Both the position numbers and the translations under genes were made by a program. The notes below the pieces were generated by a model that saw only the letters and a program-made list of their open reading frames with translations, searched no databases and was not told the origin of the DNA. A DNA stretch of 64,000 nucleotides from Burkholderia sp. PAMC 26561 (GTDB taxonomy: Bacteria; Pseudomonadota; Gammaproteobacteria; Burkholderiales; Burkholderiaceae): contig NZ_CP014307.1 of NCBI RefSeq assembly GCF_001557535.2, positions 682,001-746,000 of the forward strand, written 5' to 3'. The first letter of the stretch is position 1. The number at the start of each line of letters is the position of its first letter. Of the stretch, positions 54,590 through 63,455 are shown in pieces.

Positions 54590-55156
54590 TCACGGAATCA
54601 ATCCGGCGGCGCGGTAGGCCGCTACCGCCTGATCAAATAACGCGATGTTTCCCCGGCCTCTAGCGACAAGCTGAGCGCCCTCGATCGCTGCGTATATCGC
54701 AAGCGCCTGATGCTGAATCGCCTCTTTGCTCGCCTTGGTTTTCCTGCGGGACAGTACTTCGGCAAGCCATGCGACATTGACACTGATGAAGCGATTCACT
54801 TCCGCGCGCACCTCGTCGGGCAAGTCGTCATGCTCCGCAGACATCAGTCCGACAAGGCACATCCGGTTCTCGTTCACTAACGCTGCCCGGAATATCCCCG
54901 CATAAGCGTCGATGCACGCGCGCACCGTCCCGGACGACGCGAGTATTTGCTCGAACGCGGCGACGCCGTCTTCCGTATAACGCTGCGCAAGCGCTGCGCC
55001 AAGATCGCCTTTCGTCGGAAAGTGATGATGGATGCTCGCGCTGGACACACCGACTTCCTTGCCGATTTCCCGAAAACTCAACGCGTTGTAGCCATTGCTC
55101 TGTACCATGAGACGGCCCACGCTCATTATTTTTTCCCGCGTGTCAGTGTTGGCCAT
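54590..55156 (-). CDS. TetR family repressor
   Basis: A 188-residue TetR protein. The helix-turn-helix (about residues 10-50, FREIGKEVGVSSASIHHHF) is followed by an all-helical ligand-binding and dimer domain. It is divergent from the glutathione transferase gene, and copies of a CTATCGATAG palindrome lie in the 158-base region between. It therefore probably represses both genes and releases on binding an electrophilic or toxic compound. ATG 55156 is chosen; ATG 55165 three codons upstream is possible. Confidence 0.92.
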   Translation of the reverse strand: MANTDTREKIMSVGRLMVQSNGYNALSFREIGKEVGVSSASIHHHFPTKGDLGAALAQRYTEDGVAAFEQILASSGTVRACIDAYAGIFRAALVNENRMCLVGLMSAEHDDLPDEVRAEVNRFISVNVAWLAEVLSRRKTKASKEAIQHQALAIYAAIEGAQLVARGRGNIALFDQAVAAYRAAGLIP

Positions 55157-55196
55157 GAGGAACATTCTCTACTTGTAATCAAGCTTAATTATATCT

Positions 55197-55206
55197 CTAC
55201 CGATAG
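55197..55206. promoter_or_regulatory. Degenerate TetR operator copy
   Basis: CTACCGATAG differs by one base from the palindrome CTATCGATAG found twice further right. It lies 41 bases upstream of the tetR start. Confidence 0.45.
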
Positions 55207-55226
55207 ATAACTCGAGCTGACCCCTT

Positions 55227-55240
55227 ATCTATCGATAGAT
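55227..55240. promoter_or_regulatory. TetR operator upstream of the gst -35 element
   Basis: ATCTATCGATAGAT is a perfect 14-base palindrome that ends five bases before the TTGACA at 55246. A bound dimer could block polymerase at the gst promoter. Confidence 0.75.
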
Positions 55241-55245
55241 TGTTG

Positions 55246-55274
55246 TTGACAGCGCGGTCGCGACGACCTAATCT
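55246..55274 (+). promoter_or_regulatory. Sigma-70 promoter of gst
   Basis: TTGACA (55246-55251), a 17-base spacer and TAATCT (55269-55274) form a near-consensus promoter. TetR operators stand on both sides of it. Confidence 0.78.
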
Positions 55275-55290
55275 TCGCTCCACACTTAAC

Positions 55291-55300
55291 CTATCGATAG
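55291..55300. promoter_or_regulatory. TetR operator in the gst leader
   Basis: CTATCGATAG, a perfect 10-base palindrome, lies between the predicted transcription start and the gst ATG, 14 bases before the start codon. The palindrome core is the same as in the upstream site. Confidence 0.72.
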
Positions 55301-55314
55301 ATAAGGAAACGATC

Positions 55315-55968
55315 ATGAAAATTTACGACACCCCCGGCTTCCCTAATCCGGCACGCATTCGCATCGTCTTGGCCGAAAAAGGACTGGACCCGCAGATTGA
55401 GTTCGTCAAAGTGGATCTGTTTGCCGCCGAGCACAAGCAGGACGCCTTCCTCGCCATCAATCCGACGGGTACAGTTCCCGTACTCGAACTGGACGACGGC
55501 ACATTCATCTCGGAAGGCGTTGCGATCACCGAGTATCTGGACAATCTGGACGGCAACCCTACGCTTACCGGAAAGACACCCAAGCAGAAAGCAGTGATTC
55601 ACATGATGCAAAAGCGTGCGGATGATCAGTTGATCGATGCCATCGGCATTTACTTTCATCATGCAACGCCGGGGCTCGGCGATCGCTTGCTGGCTTATAA
55701 AAGCCCCGAGTGGGCGCACCGCAAAGAATGGGGCGAGCGCCATCTCGACAAGTTCGTGCGCGGCATGCGCTACTTCGACAGCGTGCTGAAAACACAGCCC
55801 TACATAGCGGGCGATGAATTTTCAATGGCCGATATCACCGCCTACGCGGCACTTTTACACGCCGGTTTTGCAAGCGTGGCCATTCCGGATGATTGCACCG
55901 CACTCTCGGCGTGGCAGGCGAAAATCTCGGAGCGGCCCAGCGTCAAGGATCGCAGCGGGCAAGCGTAA
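55315..55968 (+). CDS. Glutathione S-transferase
   Basis: A 217-residue soluble GST. The N-terminal thioredoxin-like domain (residues about 1-80) carries the glutathione-binding segment NPTGTVPVLELDDG and the EGVAITEYL helix; the C-terminal helical domain ends with the SMADITAYAALLHA cap. It conjugates glutathione to electrophiles or reduces them. Its promoter and leader are flanked by TetR operators, so it is probably inducible. AAGGAAAC precedes ATG 55315. A terminator follows. Confidence 0.93.
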   Translation: MKIYDTPGFPNPARIRIVLAEKGLDPQIEFVKVDLFAAEHKQDAFLAINPTGTVPVLELDDGTFISEGVAITEYLDNLDGNPTLTGKTPKQKAVIHMMQKRADDQLIDAIGIYFHHATPGLGDRLLAYKSPEWAHRKEWGERHLDKFVRGMRYFDSVLKTQPYIAGDEFSMADITAYAALLHAGFASVAIPDDCTALSAWQAKISERPSVKDRSGQA

Positions 55969-55999
55969 ATTTCCGGCTTGAACTGTTCGGCGGTTTATC

Positions 56000-56042
56000 T
56001 CTCCGATCGATTCGCACTGGATCTATCGGAGATTTTGTTTTT
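56000..56042 (+). terminator. Terminator of gst
   Basis: TCTCCGAT and ATCGGAGA form an eight-base stem with a 17-base loop, followed by TTTTGTTTTT. It lies 31 bases after the gst stop. Confidence 0.75.
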
Positions 56043-56075
56043 GAAATTGCTGCGGTGCGAACCGGATATCCACGA

Positions 56076-56384
56076 CTAAGCGACCTGCAGCACGTTGATC
56101 GCTCGCTTGGCAACAAACGACCCCGTGTTGCGACCGTACTCCGCCATATGGGCAGACGCGGCGTGAGCCTTGAGCGCGTCAATACTTTCCCAGCGTTCGA
56201 TGACCAAGAAAGTATCGTCCCCCAGAGGGGTCTGGATTGCCCCGGCACCAGGTACATCGATCACGGCCTCATAACTGATACATCCTTCTTCTGCCAGGAC
56301 AGCCGGCTGGTTCTTGCTGAACAACGCAAGAATGTCGGCGCGTTGACCGGGGTTCGCGGTGATGGTGGCAATGACGTGGATCAT
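56076..56384 (-). CDS. Antibiotic biosynthesis monooxygenase family protein (putative quinol monooxygenase)
   Basis: A 102-residue ABM-fold protein of the YgiN type. VIATITANPGQRADIL at the start, YEAVID and FLVIERWES in the strands, and a HAASAHMAEY helix give the one-domain dimeric barrel. Such proteins oxidise quinols or bind heme-like aromatic compounds. Its stop is about 35 bases from the gst terminator, and it is convergent with gst, so the two may share responses but not a transcript. Confidence 0.88.
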   Translation of the reverse strand: MIHVIATITANPGQRADILALFSKNQPAVLAEEGCISYEAVIDVPGAGAIQTPLGDDTFLVIERWESIDALKAHAASAHMAEYGRNTGSFVAKRAINVLQVA

Positions 56385-56464
56385 CCAATCTTCTCCGAAT
56401 TAAATTAGGGCAAGCGCTGAATGATAATCCGGATCTCGCGCATGCATTCACCTATGCCCGGCGG

Positions 56465-57115
56465 CTAGTCCTTCGGTAAGCTCCGCAAGATCGCCCTGAC
56501 CGGGCTTGCGTCGAGCGTGTTCAGCTTCAACGGCAGCGCGATCAACTCATAGGTGCCATTGGGAACATCATCGAGGATCAGACCTTCGAGGATCGCCATC
56601 TTGTGCGCGCGCACGCGGTGATGCGCGTCCATTGTCTTCGACTCTTGCGGATCGAGCGACGGGGTATCGACTCCTATCAGCCTCACGCCACGCTCAGCGA
56701 GCCAGTCGATCGCATCGGCCGAGATGGCGGCGAACTCGCTGTCCCATTCAGCCGTCGGCGCCTTTGCATAGGTCCGGATCAGTACACGTGGAGCGAGTTG
56801 CAACTGCGCGCTACGCAATGCCGATTCGATCTCTTCGACACTGACATGCGAACCCCGTGGCTTGATCGCAAGGACCAGACACTCTCCCAGATACACATCC
56901 AGACCGACTGCGCCAATGGCGGCGCCGTCCTGGTCATAGTGCAACGGCGCATCGGCGTGTGTGGCGGTGTGAGGCGAGAGCGTCATGCGTCCGACATTCA
57001 CGGGTGAACCTGCCTCCATCTTCCAGACTCGTTCGAGCGTGACAGGTGTATCGCCAGGCCAGACAGGCGTGTTCGAATCGATGGAAGCGCTGATGTCGAA
57101 AAGTCGTTGAGGCAT
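56465..57115 (-). CDS. kynB: Kynurenine formamidase (arylformamidase, cyclase family)
   Basis: A 216-residue zinc hydrolase that turns N-formylkynurenine into kynurenine in tryptophan breakdown. The metal motif HTATHADAP has His49, His53 and Asp55 as ligands, and MDAHHRVR near residue 160-168 supplies the catalytic histidine. The length and the WPGDTP start match KynB. kynA and kynU, usually beside it, are absent here. ATG 57115 is followed directly by the conserved MPQRLFDIS start. Confidence 0.92.
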   Translation of the reverse strand: MPQRLFDISASIDSNTPVWPGDTPVTLERVWKMEAGSPVNVGRMTLSPHTATHADAPLHYDQDGAAIGAVGLDVYLGECLVLAIKPRGSHVSVEEIESALRSAQLQLAPRVLIRTYAKAPTAEWDSEFAAISADAIDWLAERGVRLIGVDTPSLDPQESKTMDAHHRVRAHKMAILEGLILDDVPNGTYELIALPLKLNTLDASPVRAILRSLPKD

Positions 57116-57379
57116 GAGTTTTATCCGTTTGTATTCATGCCAATGTTACGAGAAAGCCGCTGGTGATTGGTGTCAAAGCGAAGGTTGATAAGGAAGTCAC
57201 GTCGAATAAAAATCGGTTTGCGCCAACAAACATACAAAATGATGCTTTTCTAATACGCGCTTCATCTTAGTGCGATTGAATGCCTTGCTCTGGTGCATAA
57301 GTACATGTGGTTTACTACAGCCGCTTTGTGTTGCTACACTTGATTCACTCGTGGCCGCTTCACTGGAGAGTTCGACATC

Positions 57380-57664
57380 ATGTCTTACATCAGCGTCGAG
57401 ATCAGGGCCTACGATGAAACACGCAAAGTGATCACCGTTGCGTTCAGCGAGAAGTGGCCCGTGGCATTGTCGTCAGCAGTGATCGCCGAGCTGACGCTCG
57501 AAGATTGCGACACCATCGGCCGTGATGGCGAACTCGAGCACTCCGGTTTGACCGAAGATGAAGCATGCGTCTTGCGCATGTTGTTCGAGGATGAAGGCAC
57601 AATCGAAGATTGCCTGACCGATCCAAGGAGACTGATCGGGCTCGTGAACGAGATGGATGAATGA
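57380..57664 (+). CDS. Small acidic protein of unknown function
   Basis: A 94-residue, strongly acidic, soluble protein without a recognised motif. The first half is strand-rich (ISVEIRAYDETRKVITVAF) and the second half helical with many Glu and Asp. ATG 57380 follows TGGAGAG. It is followed 52 bases later by a GyrI-like gene on the same strand, which suggests a two-gene unit. Confidence 0.7.
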   Translation: MSYISVEIRAYDETRKVITVAFSEKWPVALSSAVIAELTLEDCDTIGRDGELEHSGLTEDEACVLRMLFEDEGTIEDCLTDPRRLIGLVNEMDE

Positions 57665-57716
57665 ATTCATAAGAACGATGAGATAGCCGTGCATACGCTC
57701 GGCACGAGACAATCAA

Positions 57717-58187
57717 ATGACAACATACGATGTCGTTGTTCGCGACATTCCAGCAATGACCGTAGTTTCCGTCGATCACACCGGACCTTATATCCAGATC
57801 AGCCAGGCGTTTGATTCGCTCGTCGGCTGGCTTGCAGGCCATGACCTGCTGTCGCCGGAGATCCGCATGGCGCGAATCTATTACGATAATCCGAAAGTCG
57901 TTCCGGAATCCGAACTAAGATCCAAGGCATGTGCAGTGCTGCCGCGCGAAGTCGAAGTTTCTCCGCCCGTAGGTTTGACGCAGATACGCGGCGGCCAATA
58001 CGCGGTGCTGCTTCACAAGGGACCATATAGCGAGATGCATGCGGCATATGAGTGGCTGTACGGACCCTGGCTTACAGGGTCAGGACGCGAAGCCGCCGAT
58101 GCCCCTTCGTTCGAAGTGTATCTGAACAGTCCGAAAGATACGGCGCCCGCTGATTGGCTCACGGAGATTTGCGTGCCGCTGCTTTAG
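57717..58187 (+). CDS. GyrI-like/AraC effector-binding domain protein
   Basis: A 156-residue stand-alone GyrI-like domain (SHS2 repeats). MTVVSVDHTGPYIQI, RMARIYYDNP and the repeat TQIRGGQYAVLLHKGPYSEM with YEWLYGPWL show the paired half-domains. Such proteins bind hydrophobic ligands or act as gyrase inhibitors or drug sequesterers. It overlaps the end of the LysR gene at 58184 by four bases in convergent orientation. The start is ATG 57717. Confidence 0.85.
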   Translation: MTTYDVVVRDIPAMTVVSVDHTGPYIQISQAFDSLVGWLAGHDLLSPEIRMARIYYDNPKVVPESELRSKACAVLPREVEVSPPVGLTQIRGGQYAVLLHKGPYSEMHAAYEWLYGPWLTGSGREAADAPSFEVYLNSPKDTAPADWLTEICVPLL

Positions 58188-59098
58188 GCATCCTTGCGCA
58201 AGGCAAGTATAAGGAAATCGATAAACGCTTTTACACGCGCCGTGGTCTGCAAGTGCTGCGGAATAACCGCATAGATGTCCGCGCCGGGCGTGCGATATTC
58301 CGGCAGCACATGCACGAGCCTGCCATCGTGCAGATAGTCCGCTATATCCCACTCCGCACGCAGCAAAATGCCGTGCCCTTCCAGCGCCCATTTCACCGCG
58401 ATCTCGCCATCGTTGGTTGTCAGGTTGCCACGCACGCGGACACTCTCGGTCTTCTCGGCGGCACCGTGTCCGCTGATCAGGCGCCAGATACCGTAGCCAT
58501 CGTCGCCCTGGCGTATGCCGATGCAATTGTGCTGGACCAGATCGTCAGGCGTTTGCGGAATCGGACGGTCCGCAAAATAAGCAGGCGCCGCGCACAACAA
58601 CCGGCGATTGGGCGCAACCTGTCGGGCGATGACACGCGCGTCGGGCGGCTCGCCAAAGCGCACGCATACATCGAAGGCATTTTCGCTAAGCGCCGGCGGA
58701 TCAACCGATAACTGCAACTGGACATCGACCTCTGGATAGGCACGTACGAATCGCGAGATTGCCGGCGCGATATGACTTCTGCCAAAACCCAGCGTTGCAT
58801 TCACACGCAGTAGCCCGGTTGGCGCAGCGGAAGCGCCACCGAGCAATTGCGCAAGCTCATCCATTTCGGTCAGGATGCGGCGCGCCCGCGACACGTAAAT
58901 CTCGCCTTCGGGCGTCAGGCTCATGCGCCGCGTGGTGCGGCTCACCAACGCAACGCCAGCTCGGGTTTCCATTTGCGCGAGATGTTTGCTTACCGCCGCC
59001 GTACTCAATCCTAACTCGCGGGCTGCCGCCGTCAGGCTGCCGCTGCCCGCGAGTATCGAAAAAAAGCTTAAGTCTTCTGCCTGGATTGGAGAGGTCAT
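58184..59098 (-). CDS. LysR family regulator, divergent from tartrate dehydrogenase
   Basis: A 304-residue LysR protein with the helix-turn-helix at about residues 8-66 (LTAAARELGLSTAAVSKHLA) and an effector domain. It is divergent from the tartrate/malate dehydrogenase-like gene at 59240 with 141 bases between. A TTCTTAAC-N5-GTTAAGAA repeat in that gap is its likely site. ATG 59098 gives the normal N-terminus. Confidence 0.93.
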   Translation of the reverse strand: MTSPIQAEDLSFFSILAGSGSLTAAARELGLSTAAVSKHLAQMETRAGVALVSRTTRRMSLTPEGEIYVSRARRILTEMDELAQLLGGASAAPTGLLRVNATLGFGRSHIAPAISRFVRAYPEVDVQLQLSVDPPALSENAFDVCVRFGEPPDARVIARQVAPNRRLLCAAPAYFADRPIPQTPDDLVQHNCIGIRQGDDGYGIWRLISGHGAAEKTESVRVRGNLTTNDGEIAVKWALEGHGILLRAEWDIADYLHDGRLVHVLPEYRTPGADIYAVIPQHLQTTARVKAFIDFLILALRKDA

Positions 59099-59139
59099 CG
59101 TTATTCCGCATCACTTGGCAAACCGCGAGAAGAAAAGGA

Positions 59140-59160
59140 TTCTTAACTTCAGGTTAAGAA
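59140..59160. promoter_or_regulatory. LysR-type operator between lysR and ttuC
   Basis: TTCTTAAC (59140-59147) and GTTAAGAA (59153-59160) form an eight-base perfect inverted repeat with a five-base spacer, giving the T-N11-A pattern. It is the only strong palindrome in the divergent gap. Confidence 0.7.
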
Positions 59161-59239
59161 CGATTTAAGTCTAGCAGCGTTTAGCACGCGCTTTTGCGCT
59201 TTAGGATGCGTTAGACGTTTAATCCGCCAAGAGATGAAT

Positions 59240-60334
59240 ATGAAGAATTACCGTATCGCGACCATTCCCGGAGACGGAATTGGCAAGGAAGTCGTCCCGG
59301 CCGGGCAAGAAGTCCTTGAAGCGCTAGCCGCGCGTACTAACGGATTCAAATTTGAATTCGAGAACTTCGGCTGGGGCGGGGATTACTATCGGGCACATGG
59401 CGTGATGATGCCGCCCAATGGCCTCGATGCACTTCGCGACAAGGACGCGATTCTTTTCGGTTCAGCCGGAGACCCAGACATACCCGACCACGTCACGCTG
59501 TGGGGTTTGCGTCTGAAAATTTGCCAGGGCTTCGATCAATATGCCAACGTGCGTCCAACGCGCATTCTTGCCGGTATCGATGCCCCGCTCAAACGCTGCG
59601 GGCCGAATGACCTTGACTGGGTGATCGTCAGGGAAAATTCCGAGGGCGAATATGCAGGGATTGGGGGACGTGCGCATCAGGGTCATCCAATAGAAGTAGC
59701 CACCGACGTTTCCATCATGACGCGCGCCGGCGTTGAACGCATTCTGCGTTTCGCGTTCCGCCTGGCAGCGTCACGTCCCCGCAAACTGTTGACCGTCATT
59801 ACCAAGAGCAATGCGCAGCGCCACGCCATGGTGATGTGGGACGAGATCGCGCTGCAAATCTCGAAGGAGTTCCCCGAAGTAACCTGGGACAAGGAACTCG
59901 TGGATGCCGCGACCGCGCGCATGGTCAATCGCCCCGCCACGCTCGATACCATCGTGGCCACCAACCTTCACGCCGATATTCTCAGCGACCTCGCCGCAGC
60001 ACTCGCTGGCAGTCTCGGCATTGCACCGACGGCCAATCTCGATCCAGAACGACGTTACCCGTCCATGTTCGAGCCCATCCATGGCTCCGCGTTCGACATC
60101 ATGGGAATGGGCCTCGCCAATCCGATCGGCACGTTCTGGTCCGTCGTGATGATGCTCGAGCATCTCGGCGAAATGGACGCGGCCCGCACCGTGATGAATG
60201 CAATTGAACGCGTGATGGCCGACCCTGCGCTGCATACCGGTGACCTGGGTGGCAAGGCCACGACGCGCCAGGTGACCGATGCCGTCTGTGCCCTGCTTGC
60301 ATCGCATGAAACGAATGCGCCGCAGACAGCTTGA
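59240..60334 (+). CDS. ttuC: Tartrate dehydrogenase/decarboxylase, D-malate dehydrogenase type
   Basis: A 364-residue member of the isocitrate/isopropylmalate dehydrogenase superfamily that oxidises tartrate or D-malate with NAD and Mn/Mg. IPGDGIGKEV at the start, the RENSEGEYAGIGGR phosphate-loop segment near residue 132, conserved metal aspartates and the FEPIHGSAFDI motif near 275 are typical of TtuC/DmlA. ATG 59240 is preferred over ATG 59234. LysR is divergent. The gene gives a way to use tartrate or malate as carbon sources, fitting a sugar-acid lifestyle. Confidence 0.92.
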   Translation: MKNYRIATIPGDGIGKEVVPAGQEVLEALAARTNGFKFEFENFGWGGDYYRAHGVMMPPNGLDALRDKDAILFGSAGDPDIPDHVTLWGLRLKICQGFDQYANVRPTRILAGIDAPLKRCGPNDLDWVIVRENSEGEYAGIGGRAHQGHPIEVATDVSIMTRAGVERILRFAFRLAASRPRKLLTVITKSNAQRHAMVMWDEIALQISKEFPEVTWDKELVDAATARMVNRPATLDTIVATNLHADILSDLAAALAGSLGIAPTANLDPERRYPSMFEPIHGSAFDIMGMGLANPIGTFWSVVMMLEHLGEMDAARTVMNAIERVMADPALHTGDLGGKATTRQVTDAVCALLASHETNAPQTA

Positions 60335-60484
60335 GCCTGCGGGCGCGTAGGGGTTGACCCCTTGCGCGCAATGATCGCGAGCTCTGTGTAGACTTGATGA
60401 GTCAGGAAAATGACAGCGACCGCGTGCATTCAAACACCTCATGACCGTTCACGGTTTTCGAGGCAAAGTACAAGGAGACACCCA

Positions 60485-61270
60485 ATGTGGTTTGTCGGAA
60501 AAAGCGAATTGCTTTCGCTCATAGAACGTCACTGTCTAGATGAGGTCATGCCTGCATTCAGCGAGCATCGGACCGTGCGAAAAAATACGACGATTTATCG
60601 CCCGGAAGATTCGAGCAATCACGTCTATTTGCTCAAGAGCGGCAGCGTGCGGCTCTTCAGGCTGACCGAGGACGGGCAGGAAATCACGCTGTCGTTCATC
60701 AAGGCAGGCATGTTGTTCGGAGACGGCGACGTGCTCAACGAAGCCAACTATTCGCATCATGCCCAGACGCTTGCGCCAAGCATGCTTTGCTATATCCGCA
60801 AGCCTGACTTCAAGCACCTGCTCGCACGCTATGACGTCATCAACCAATTTGTTTTGAAAAGTCATTACCGCCGGTGGCAGGAAGCGCAGCAGCTCATAGA
60901 GAACCTGTCGCTGCACGATGTCCGCAAGCGGCTCACGAATATCCTCGTGATGTTCGCCAACCAGATCGGCGTGGAATTCGACTATGCCGATGCGGGTGAT
61001 TCGGTGCTCATCGACCTGTCGATTCCGCAGGACAAGCTCGCCGAGTTCATTGGCACATCGCGCGAATCGGTCAACCGGCATTTCAACGATCTCAAGGCCG
61101 ACGGGCTCACCGCCATGCATGAACGCAAGATCGTGCTGACGCCGCTTTTCGTGGCGCGCTATCTGCCGCATAAGGCAACGCCCGCACAACACATTTCGCC
61201 GACGACATTTGCAGCGCCGCCGTCCCCGTTCAGTTCGCAATATGTCAAAGCGCCGCTAGCGCGCGTTTGA
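60485..61270 (+). CDS. Crp/Fnr family transcriptional regulator
   Basis: A 261-residue regulator. A cyclic-nucleotide-like beta barrel (about residues 20-110) is followed by the dimer helix and helix-turn-helix (about 180-210, LAEFIGTSRESVNRH). It lacks the FNR cysteine cluster, so it senses something other than oxygen through an iron-sulfur cluster. An unusual proline-rich C-terminal tail of about 30 residues follows. CAAGGAGAC precedes ATG 60485. Its 3' end overlaps the racemase-like gene by 26 bases in convergent orientation. Confidence 0.92.
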   Translation: MWFVGKSELLSLIERHCLDEVMPAFSEHRTVRKNTTIYRPEDSSNHVYLLKSGSVRLFRLTEDGQEITLSFIKAGMLFGDGDVLNEANYSHHAQTLAPSMLCYIRKPDFKHLLARYDVINQFVLKSHYRRWQEAQQLIENLSLHDVRKRLTNILVMFANQIGVEFDYADAGDSVLIDLSIPQDKLAEFIGTSRESVNRHFNDLKADGLTAMHERKIVLTPLFVARYLPHKATPAQHISPTTFAAPPSPFSSQYVKAPLARV

Positions 61271-61901
61271 CCGCCTCAACGCCGCTGCGCGGACTGGACA
61301 GAACCGGTACGCGCAACGCGCCGAGCGCAGGCACCAGACGCGCCATGGAGACCTGCGCGAGCACCACGACGTCGACCTCGTCGGCAAGCGCCGCGATCGT
61401 CTGCTTGAGGATTTCGTCGTGGCGCGTGCCATCTCCGGCGAGCAACGCCTCGAACGCGCCTTCCGCGATACGCTCGGTCACATCAACAGTACGGCCGAGT
61501 TCCTCCGCCTTGCGCCGGATGAGGCGTACAGTCGGGTCCAGCGTTGTCGATACGGTCGCCACCACGCCGATACGCCGGCCGATTGCGCTGGCTTCTTCGG
61601 CCATCGACTCGTCGATCTTGATTATTGGCGTTCGGATGAACCCCTTAAGCGAATCCGACGCCTCACCCACCGACGAACATGCGTTGAGAATGACGTCCGC
61701 GCCCATCGCCTGCGCGTTCGACATATAGCTATAGATTCGGCTCGCAACTTCCGGCGTCAGATGTCCGGCCGCGCGGACGTCGTTCAGCAAGCTGTCGTCC
61801 ATGATGTTGATGATGCGGGCGCCGGCGATCAGTTCGTTGAGTTGCTCCTTGATCGGCAAGACGGTGACGGGTCCAGTATGGATCACAGCTATCGTAGTCA
61901 T
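61245..61901 (-). CDS. Asp/Glu/hydantoin racemase family protein lacking the second catalytic Cys
   Basis: A 218-residue protein of the Asp/Glu racemase superfamily. The first catalytic cysteine motif ILNACSSVGE is near residues 71-80. The second position, usually a cysteine in a VLAxC-type strand, reads VVVLAQVSM here, so there is no second cysteine. One-cysteine members include decarboxylases and isomerases. It lies 31 bases after a sugar ABC ATPase gene, suggesting action on the imported compound or its product. The exact reaction is unknown. Confidence 0.82.
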   Translation of the reverse strand: MTTIAVIHTGPVTVLPIKEQLNELIAGARIINIMDDSLLNDVRAAGHLTPEVASRIYSYMSNAQAMGADVILNACSSVGEASDSLKGFIRTPIIKIDESMAEEASAIGRRIGVVATVSTTLDPTVRLIRRKAEELGRTVDVTERIAEGAFEALLAGDGTRHDEILKQTIAALADEVDVVVLAQVSMARLVPALGALRVPVLSSPRSGVEAVKRALAAL

Positions 61902-61932
61902 GGCTTTTAATGGTTGGTTCGTTAAGGAAAAT

Positions 61933-63441
61933 TCATGCGGTGGCTGCCGCCATCACGCGTTCCTGGGTGGCTTCGGCACGCGTCATTTCGCCGTTCAGTC
62001 GCCCTTCACGCACGATCAGGATCCTGTCGCTGACGGCGAGCACTTCAAGCAAATCGGACGAGATCACAATGATCCCGATACCTTGCGAAGCGAGACGCGC
62101 GAGCAGCGCATGCACTTCCGCTTTAGCGCCTATGTCGATACCGCGCGTGGGTTCATCGACGATCAGCACCTTCGGATTGCGTGCAACCCATTTCGCGATG
62201 ACGATCTTCTGCTGATTGCCGCCACTCAGGTTGACGACCTTCTGCTCGGTACTTGGGGTCTTGATGCCAAGACTTCGTACGAATTGCTTGCAGCTCTCGT
62301 CTTCCTTTGCGCGCTGCAAGAACTGGAAAGGCGAATAACGTTTGAGATGCGTGAGGCTGAAGTTTTCGCGCACGCTCATTCCGAGAACCAGTCCTTGCGC
62401 CTTGCGGTCCTCCGTCACAAAGCCGATGCCATGTTCAATCGCATCATGGGGATTGCGGATGCTCACGCTCTTGCCGTCGACGGCGATACTTCCCGTGCAC
62501 GGACGAATGCCGAAGATCATCTCCATGATTTCCGTGCGCCCTGAGCCCACCAGTCCCGCAACCCCGAGAATTTCCCCACGATGCAGCGTGAAGTTGATAT
62601 CCCTGATCCGCGCCTCGGCGCCCTTTGTTGCGCGCAAGGACAAATCGCGAACCTCCAGCACGGGAACCCCGGTTGCGTGCGAACTGGCTGAACCGGGATA
62701 CAGGTCGCTCAGTTCTCGATCGACCATCATGCGAACCAGCGAATCGCGCGTAACTTCCGCAATGGGCGAAGTATCGACGGTACGGCCGTCGCGTAGAACG
62801 GTCACGTGGTCGGCAAGTTCGAATATCTCCTCGAGCCTGTGCGAGATATAAACCACCGCAATGTCCCGCTCGCGCAGCCGCTTGATCAGTTGCAGCAGGG
62901 TGCGTGTCTCGTGATGACTGAGCGATGCCGTCGGCTCATCCATGATGATGACTTTCGACTGATACGCGAGCGCCTTCGCAATCTCGACCATCTGCTGCTG
63001 TCCAACGCTCAATTCGCTGACACGCGTTGACGGATCGACATCCAGCTCGATGGTCTCGAGCATCGCCCTGGCCTCGCGCTCCATGCGCGGCCGGTCGAGC
63101 AACCCCACTCGGTTGAGCGGCTCGCGCGCGAGAAAAAGATTCTCAGCCACGCTCAGGTTTTCAACGACTGACAGCTCCTGATAAATGATGCCGATACCAA
63201 GCGCGCGGGCATGATTGCCATCGCGCATCTCGATCTCATTGCCTTCTATCAGGATCTTGCCGCCGGGGTCAGGGGCGTAGACGCCCGTCAGGATTTTCAT
63301 GAGCGTGCTCTTGCCCGCCCCGTTCTCTCCGGCAAGCGCGAGCACTTCGCCTTGCCGGATTTGAAGGTTCACGCCATCGAGCGCCTTCACTCCGGGAAAG
63401 GTTTTGGAAATCGCGCGCATTTCCAGGAATGGCGTTGCCAT
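61933..63441 (-). CDS. Sugar ABC transporter ATP-binding protein (RbsA-like)
   Basis: A 502-residue double ATPase with Walker [10 protein letters not shown] (about residues 37-45), VIIMDEPTASL, then [17 protein letters not shown] and VLIVDEPTRGID in the second half. It follows the binding protein gene by 14 bases. No permease gene is in the window; it probably lies beyond the right edge or after another gene. It is the third sugar ABC ATPase in this window. Confidence 0.93.
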   Translation of the reverse strand: MATPFLEMRAISKTFPGVKALDGVNLQIRQGEVLALAGENGAGKSTLMKILTGVYAPDPGGKILIEGNEIEMRDGNHARALGIGIIYQELSVVENLSVAENLFLAREPLNRVGLLDRPRMEREARAMLETIELDVDPSTRVSELSVGQQQMVEIAKALAYQSKVIIMDEPTASLSHHETRTLLQLIKRLRERDIAVVYISHRLEEIFELADHVTVLRDGRTVDTSPIAEVTRDSLVRMMVDRELSDLYPGSASSHATGVPVLEVRDLSLRATKGAEARIRDINFTLHRGEILGVAGLVGSGRTEIMEMIFGIRPCTGSIAVDGKSVSIRNPHDAIEHGIGFVTEDRKAQGLVLGMSVRENFSLTHLKRYSPFQFLQRAKEDESCKQFVRSLGIKTPSTEQKVVNLSGGNQQKIVIAKWVARNPKVLIVDEPTRGIDIGAKAEVHALLARLASQGIGIIVISSDLLEVLAVSDRILIVREGRLNGEMTRAEATQERVMAAATA

Positions 63442-63455
63442 GACGTTCCCTTTGC

